From positions 186,001 to 250,000 of the forward strand of contig NZ_JYLO01000011.1 in NCBI RefSeq assembly GCF_001439845.1: a DNA stretch of 64,000 nucleotides. The letters run 5' to 3'. The translations under genes were made by a program, and so were the position numbers. Each line of letters starts with the position of its first letter. Position 1 is the first letter of the stretch. Of this stretch, positions 60,275 through 64,000 are shown piece by piece. The DNA is from Pseudomonas lactis (lineage in GTDB: Bacteria; Pseudomonadota; Gammaproteobacteria; Pseudomonadales; Pseudomonadaceae). The notes beneath the pieces were generated by a model. That model did not search any database. It was not told the origin of the DNA and saw nothing but the letters and a program-made list of their open reading frames with translations.

Positions 60275-61278
60275 CAGTTACGGCGCTTGAGCTGGTCGGT
60301 CAGTTGGGTCGGCAGGCCCTTGATGATCAAGGTGCCGGCGGCTTCGTCGTACTCGATCTTGTCGCCCAGCAGGTGCGCTTCAAAGCTGATGGACAGGCCC
60401 TCGGCACGCCCGGTGAAGCGGCGGAACTGGTTGAGGGTGCGTTTATCGGCCGGAATCTCCGGCGACAGGCCGTAATCTTTGTTGCGGATGTGGTCGTAGA
60501 AGGCTTTTGGCCGGTCTTCATCAATCAGCCCGGAGAGCTCTTCCAGGCCCATGGGTTCGCCGAGCTTGGCCTGGCTGCTGGCGTAGTCCACCAGGGTCTT
60601 GGTTTTCTCGCGGGCGGACTCGTCGGGCAAGTCTTCGCTTTCGACGAAGTCACTGAACGCCTTGAGCAGGGTGCGGGTTTCGCCCGGGCCATCCACGCCT
60701 TCCTGGCAGCCGATAAAGTCGCGGAAGTACTCCGAGACCTTCTTGCCGTTCTTGCCTTTGATGAAGGAGATGTACTGCTTGGACTGCTTGTTGTTCTGCC
60801 ACTCGGAGACGTTGATACGCGCCGCCAGGTGCAACTGGCCCAGGTCCAGGTGGCGCGAGGGCGTCACGTCCAGCTCGTCGGTCACCGCCACGCCTTCGCT
60901 GTGGTGCAGCAGGGCGATAGCCAGGTAGTCGGTCATGCCTTGCTGGTAATGGGCAAACAGCACATGGCCGCCGGTGGAGAGGTTGGACTCCTCCATCAGC
61001 TTCTGCAGGTGCTCTACCGCCGTGCGGCTGAAGCTGGTGAAGTCCTGGCCACCGTCAAAGTAGTCCTTCAACCAGCCGCTGAACGGGTGCGCGCCGGACT
61101 CGGCATGGAAGAAACCCCAGGCCTTGCCTTGTTTGGCGTTGTAGCTCTCGTTGAGGTCGGCAAGCATGTTCTCGATGGCGGCGGACTCGGCCAGTTCCGT
61201 GTCGCGGGCGTGAAGAACTGCGGGTGTGCCGTCGGGTTTTTTGTCGATCAGGTGGACGATGCAATGACGGATCGGCAT
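60274..61278 (-). CDS. yejK: Nucleoid-associated protein YejK/NdpA
   Basis: A 334-residue nucleoid protein of the NA37 family: MPIRHCIVHLIDKKPDG at the start, FFHAESGAHPFSGWLKDYFD, VGIMTDY-type region QQGMTDYLAIALLHHSEGV, and FISFIKGKNGKKVSEYFRDF. Called NdpA in Pseudomonas literature. The start at 61278 is the family start; the frame is open upstream to 61347 without support. Confidence 0.93.
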   Translation of the reverse strand: MPIRHCIVHLIDKKPDGTPAVLHARDTELAESAAIENMLADLNESYNAKQGKAWGFFHAESGAHPFSGWLKDYFDGGQDFTSFSRTAVEHLQKLMEESNLSTGGHVLFAHYQQGMTDYLAIALLHHSEGVAVTDELDVTPSRHLDLGQLHLAARINVSEWQNNKQSKQYISFIKGKNGKKVSEYFRDFIGCQEGVDGPGETRTLLKAFSDFVESEDLPDESAREKTKTLVDYASSQAKLGEPMGLEELSGLIDEDRPKAFYDHIRNKDYGLSPEIPADKRTLNQFRRFTGRAEGLSISFEAHLLGDKIEYDEAAGTLIIKGLPTQLTDQLKRRN

Positions 61279-61675
61279 AGGCTTCTCGGCTGGTTGAAGG
61301 GGGAGCGGTTGGCCTCCCCGAAAAGTCGCCCAGTGTACCGCACCCATTGGTCAAGACGTGCCCCGAACGGCATTTTGCACGCCCTGTGACTGGCCATATG
61401 CCTTTTTTTCACGGTTTAGAGCGATAAAGCTGACCAAATGGGTATGTTGAGGCGGATATTTCCCCGTCTCTGTGCTAGTTTTGCCCCGTCTTACGCCAAG
61501 TCTCGGCGTTAAGCGTGCATTCAGCATTTGTCAGGTCGAACCAATCCCCGTTTCAAGCATCTATAACCCCGATCTCCGTGGTTATAGCCGGGGATGCCAG
61601 GCCATGACGGTCGGGCTCGACGGCTGACACTGCACTCTGCAATCCATATGAATTTGATAGGGAAGGAACACCACA
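61279..61675. promoter_or_regulatory. Leader and promoter region between yejK and hupN
   Basis: About 397 bp without a gene. It contains an inverted repeat around TTACGCC/GGCGTTA (61491-61512) and a strong hairpin CTATAACC/GGTTATAG (around 61560-61586) nested in GCATC/GATGC, both upstream of hupN. The hupN ribosome binding site is AAGGA at 61663-61667. The stems suggest a structured 5' leader. Confidence 0.5.
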
Positions 61676-61957
61676 ATGGCTATTACTAAAGACCAACTGA
61701 TCGCTGACCTGGCTGAAGCAGTAGACGCACCGAAAACTACCGTGCGTGCTCTGCTGGACCAACTGAGCCAAGTTGTTGCTGATCAGCTGGAAAATGGCGG
61801 CGAAATCACTCTGCCAGGCGTTGGCAAACTGAAAGTGACCGAGCGTCCTGCCCGTACTGGCCGTAACCCTTCGACTGGCGCTGCCATCGAAATCGCTGCC
61901 AAGAAAGTTATCAAGCTGGTTGTGGCTAAAGGCCTGACCGACGCTGTTAACAAGTAA
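61676..61957 (+). CDS. hupN: HU family DNA-binding protein HupN
   Basis: A 93-residue HU-type histone-like protein: MAITKDQLIADLAEAVDAPK, GGEITLPGVGKLKVTERPAR, TGRNPSTGAAIEIAAKKVIK. It dimerises and bends DNA. In P. putida the HU paralogue HupN is encoded near valS, as here. Codon usage is strongly biased towards favoured codons, as expected for an abundant protein. A long leader precedes it. Confidence 0.9.
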   Translation: MAITKDQLIADLAEAVDAPKTTVRALLDQLSQVVADQLENGGEITLPGVGKLKVTERPARTGRNPSTGAAIEIAAKKVIKLVVAKGLTDAVNK

Positions 61958-61970
61958 GACGCAGCAAAAA

Positions 61971-62006
61971 AAACCGTGCTTCGGAGTGATCCGGGCACGG
62001 TTTTTT
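61971..62006 (+). terminator. Intrinsic terminator of hupN
   Basis: The stem AAACCGTGC/GCACGGTTT with a loop of about 15 bases, then T6. It could also act on the convergent rlmF transcript, because AAAAAAAA precedes it on this strand. Confidence 0.88.
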
Positions 62007-62035
62007 ATTGCCTGCGTTTTTATTGTGTGGCGGGC

Positions 62036-63052
62036 TTATCGAACCCAGCGCTGGCGCCAGATCTGCTGCTCGTTCTTGGTCTGGAATGTCCAGGCCACAA
62101 AGCGGCTCTGCTTCTGCCCCTGAGACATCTCCACCACCTGGCTTTCCAGCACGCCGGCTTTTTTCAGCGCCGTTTCGATCGCCGGCAGGTTGGAGGCTTT
62201 GGACACCAGGGTGCTGAACCACAGCACTTTATGCGCAAAGTGCGCGCTTTCGGCGATCAACTGCGTCACAAACCGCGCCTCGCCGCCCTCACACCACAGT
62301 TCGGCCGATTGACCACCGAAGTTGAGCACCGGCAATTTGCGTTTCGGGTCGGCCTTGCCCAAGGCGCGCCACTTGCGCTCGCTGCCTTTGGTGGCTTCGT
62401 CCATGGACGCATGGAAGGGCGGGTTGCACATCGTAAGGTCAAAGCGTTCACCCGGCTCCAGCAGGCCCAGCAGAATTTGTTTGGGGTTGGGTTGCTGGCG
62501 CAACTGGATGACCTTGCTCAGGTCGTTGGACTGCACGATGGCCTTGGCGGCGGCCACGGCGGTCGGGTCGACCTCCGAGCCCAGGAAGTTCCAGCGGTAC
62601 TCCATATAGCCAATCAGTGGGTAGACGCAGTTGGCGCCCATACCGACGTCCAGCACCTTGACGATCGAACCGCGGGGAATCTTGCCCTCGTTGACGCTGG
62701 CCAGCAGGTCGGCGAGGAAATGCACATAGTCGGCACGCCCCGGTACCGGCGGGCATAGATAGTCCGCCGGGATATCCCAATGCTGGATGCCATAGAACGA
62801 CTTGAGCAACGCCCGGTTGAACACCCGCACCGCATCCGGGCTGGCGAAGTCGATGCTCTCTTTGCCGTAGGGATTGATGATCACGAATTTGGCCAGTTCA
62901 GGCGTGGTCTTGATCAGCGCCGGGAAGTCGTAACGGCCCGTGTGGCGGTTGCGTGGGTGCAGGGTGGCCTCTTTGCGCGGCGCGACGGGTTTGGCCGTGG
63001 CGGCGGTTTTAGGCTTCTTGCGCGGTGGTTTGGGCGTAGTGGGGGCGGTCAT
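62036..63052 (-). CDS. rlmF: 23S rRNA (adenine1618-N6)-methyltransferase RlmF
   Basis: A 338-residue SAM-dependent methylase. The N-terminal 30 residues are basic and Lys/Pro-rich. The Rossmann fold has VLDVGMGANCVYPLIGYMEY and GSEVDPTAV, and the catalytic motif NPPF lies in MCNPPFHASMDEA at about residue 208. The family start LHPRNRHTGRYDFPAL is intact. Confidence 0.93.
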   Translation of the reverse strand: MTAPTTPKPPRKKPKTAATAKPVAPRKEATLHPRNRHTGRYDFPALIKTTPELAKFVIINPYGKESIDFASPDAVRVFNRALLKSFYGIQHWDIPADYLCPPVPGRADYVHFLADLLASVNEGKIPRGSIVKVLDVGMGANCVYPLIGYMEYRWNFLGSEVDPTAVAAAKAIVQSNDLSKVIQLRQQPNPKQILLGLLEPGERFDLTMCNPPFHASMDEATKGSERKWRALGKADPKRKLPVLNFGGQSAELWCEGGEARFVTQLIAESAHFAHKVLWFSTLVSKASNLPAIETALKKAGVLESQVVEMSQGQKQSRFVAWTFQTKNEQQIWRQRWVR

Positions 63053-63118
63053 GATGATTCTGGTGTTGGCTCAAAGTGATGGGCATTGTCACACATTCTT
63101 GAACACAACTCGGTCAAA

Positions 63119-63205
63119 TGTGGGAGCTGGCTTGCCTGCGATGCAGGCGACTGGGGGTATCAGGCAGACCGAGGTGATGCTATCGCAGGCAAGCCAGCTC
63201 CCACA
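63119..63205. repeat. REPIN (GTGGGAGCTGGCTTGCC type)
   Basis: An inverted pair of TGTGGGAGCTGGCTTGCCTG REPs between rlmF and the valS terminator. Confidence 0.9.
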
Positions 63206-63247
63206 GGGATAGGGTTCAGAGTCGGAAATGATGTCGTTTTGCTGGAC

Positions 63248-63276
63248 AAAAAAAGAGACCCGAAGGTCTCTTTTTT
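63248..63276 (-). terminator. Intrinsic terminator of valS
   Basis: The stem AAAAGAGACC/GGTCTCTTTT with loop CGAA, with long A and T runs on both sides, so it can work in either direction. It ends 16 bp beyond the valS stop codon. Confidence 0.9.
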
Positions 63277-63291
63277 CACACGGCGCCAGCC

Positions 63292-64000
63292 TTACAGGCT
63301 GGAAATCCGCGCATGTTGCTCTGCCAGCTTGCCCAAGGCTTGTTCTGCCTCGGCCAACTTGGCGCGTTCTTTCTCGATCACTTCAGCCGGCGCCTTGTCG
63401 ACGAACGCCGCGTTGGACAGCTTGCCGCCCACGCGTTGCACTTCGCCTTGCAGACGCGCAATTTCCTTGTCGAGGCGCGCAAGTTCCGCACCCTTGTCGA
63501 TCAGTCCGGCCATTGGCACCAGCACTTCCATGTCGCCCACCAACGCAGTGGCGGACAGCGGTGCTTCGGCGCCTTCAGCCAATACGGTGATCGACTCCAG
63601 CTTGGCCAGCTTCTTGAGCAGTGCATCGTTCTCGCTGAGGCGACGCTGATCTTCGGCACTGGCGTTCTTGACGAACACGGCCAAAGGCTTGCCCGGCCCG
63701 ATGTTCATCTCGGCGCGGATGTTGCGCGTGCCGAGCATCAGGGTCTTGAGCCATTCGATATCGCTTTCGGCGGCCTCATCGATGCGCGCTTCGTTGGCCA
63801 CCGGCCAAGGTTGCAGCATGATGGTCTTGCCTTCGATACCGGCCAGCGGCGCCAGGCGCTGCCAGATTTCTTCGGTGATGAACGGCATGAACGGGTGCGC
63901 CAGGCGCAACGCCACTTCCAGCACGCGCACCAAGGTGCGACGGGTGCCGCGCTGGCGCTCGACCGGCGAGTTTTCGTCCCACAGCACCGGCTTGGACAGT
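63292..64000 (-). CDS. valS: Valyl-tRNA synthetase, C-terminal part (runs off the window)
   Basis: The last roughly 236 residues of valyl-tRNA synthetase. The anticodon-binding helical domain (ALRLAHPFMPFITEEIWQRL) is followed by the ValRS-specific C-terminal coiled coil (LARLDKEIARLQGEVQRVGG, VIEKERAKLAEAEQALGKLA). The catalytic domain lies beyond position 64000, where the frame remains open. It charges tRNA-Val in the cytoplasm. Confidence 0.95.
   Translation of the reverse strand, partial: LSKPVLWDENSPVERQRGTRRTLVRVLEVALRLAHPFMPFITEEIWQRLAPLAGIEGKTIMLQPWPVANEARIDEAAESDIEWLKTLMLGTRNIRAEMNIGPGKPLAVFVKNASAEDQRRLSENDALLKKLAKLESITVLAEGAEAPLSATALVGDMEVLVPMAGLIDKGAELARLDKEIARLQGEVQRVGGKLSNAAFVDKAPAEVIEKERAKLAEAEQALGKLAEQHARISSL

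Overview
The window reads as chromosome of a fluorescent pseudomonad (Pseudomonas fluorescens group). The grounds are the near-exact match of several proteins to known Pseudomonas proteins as I remember them (EstB, FecA, the AapJQMP system, RhlB, DUF3509), the high GC content, and many copies of the REP/REPIN family that carries a GTAGGAGCGAGC or GTGGGAGC(T/G)GGC core. No database search was run; all family names come from reading the translated sequence.

Layout. 0-5.4 kb: an AT-richer accessory patch with a small unknown gene and a large RHS-repeat protein. 5.4-12.2 kb: RNA helicase RhlB, carboxylesterase EstB and the complete general L-amino-acid ABC importer aapJQMP. 12.3-15.2 kb: an MqsRA toxin-antitoxin pair with a palindromic operator, then a GntR regulator overlapping a CynX-type transporter gene. 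15.2-23.6 kb: a nine-gene minus-strand chaperone-usher operon. It has no classical major pilin, but carries seven DUF1120/GltF-like proteins, a usher and a chaperone. It faces a receiver-HPt protein and a LuxR-type response regulator (23.9-25.6 kb) that could control it. 25.7-27.5 kb: small housekeeping-type genes.

27.5-31.3 kb: a TonB siderophore receptor bracketed by two copies of a structured intergenic repeat whose stems differ in sequence but stay complementary. 31.3-38.5 kb: DacB-like PBP4, then the homogentisate catabolic locus (hmgR; hmgA-fahA-maiA) and an aromatic-acid transporter. 38.5-49.4 kb: SirB1, an amino-acid dehydrogenase lacking its expected catalytic lysine, YebG with a LexA box, PsiE, DUF3509, SdaC/SdaA with a LysR regulator, a ribosome-associated HPF protein, and a DHA2 exporter with a divergent LysR.

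49.5-59.8 kb: two back-to-back iron modules share a control region with two Fur-box-like sites. The left one is fecI-fecR-fecA (ferric citrate). The right one is DUF3649-PepSY-DUF3325-ECF sigma-FecR-TonB receptor, whose receptor lacks the N-terminal signalling domain expected for such a partner set. 59.8-64 kb: a glutaredoxin-like protein, nucleoid protein YejK/NdpA, HU-family HupN, 23S rRNA methylase RlmF and the 3' end of valS.

The most unusual features are the Asp-box-bearing DUF1120 subunits of the chaperone-usher operon, the covarying hairpin repeat, the lysine-to-threonine change in the dehydrogenase, and the second iron module.
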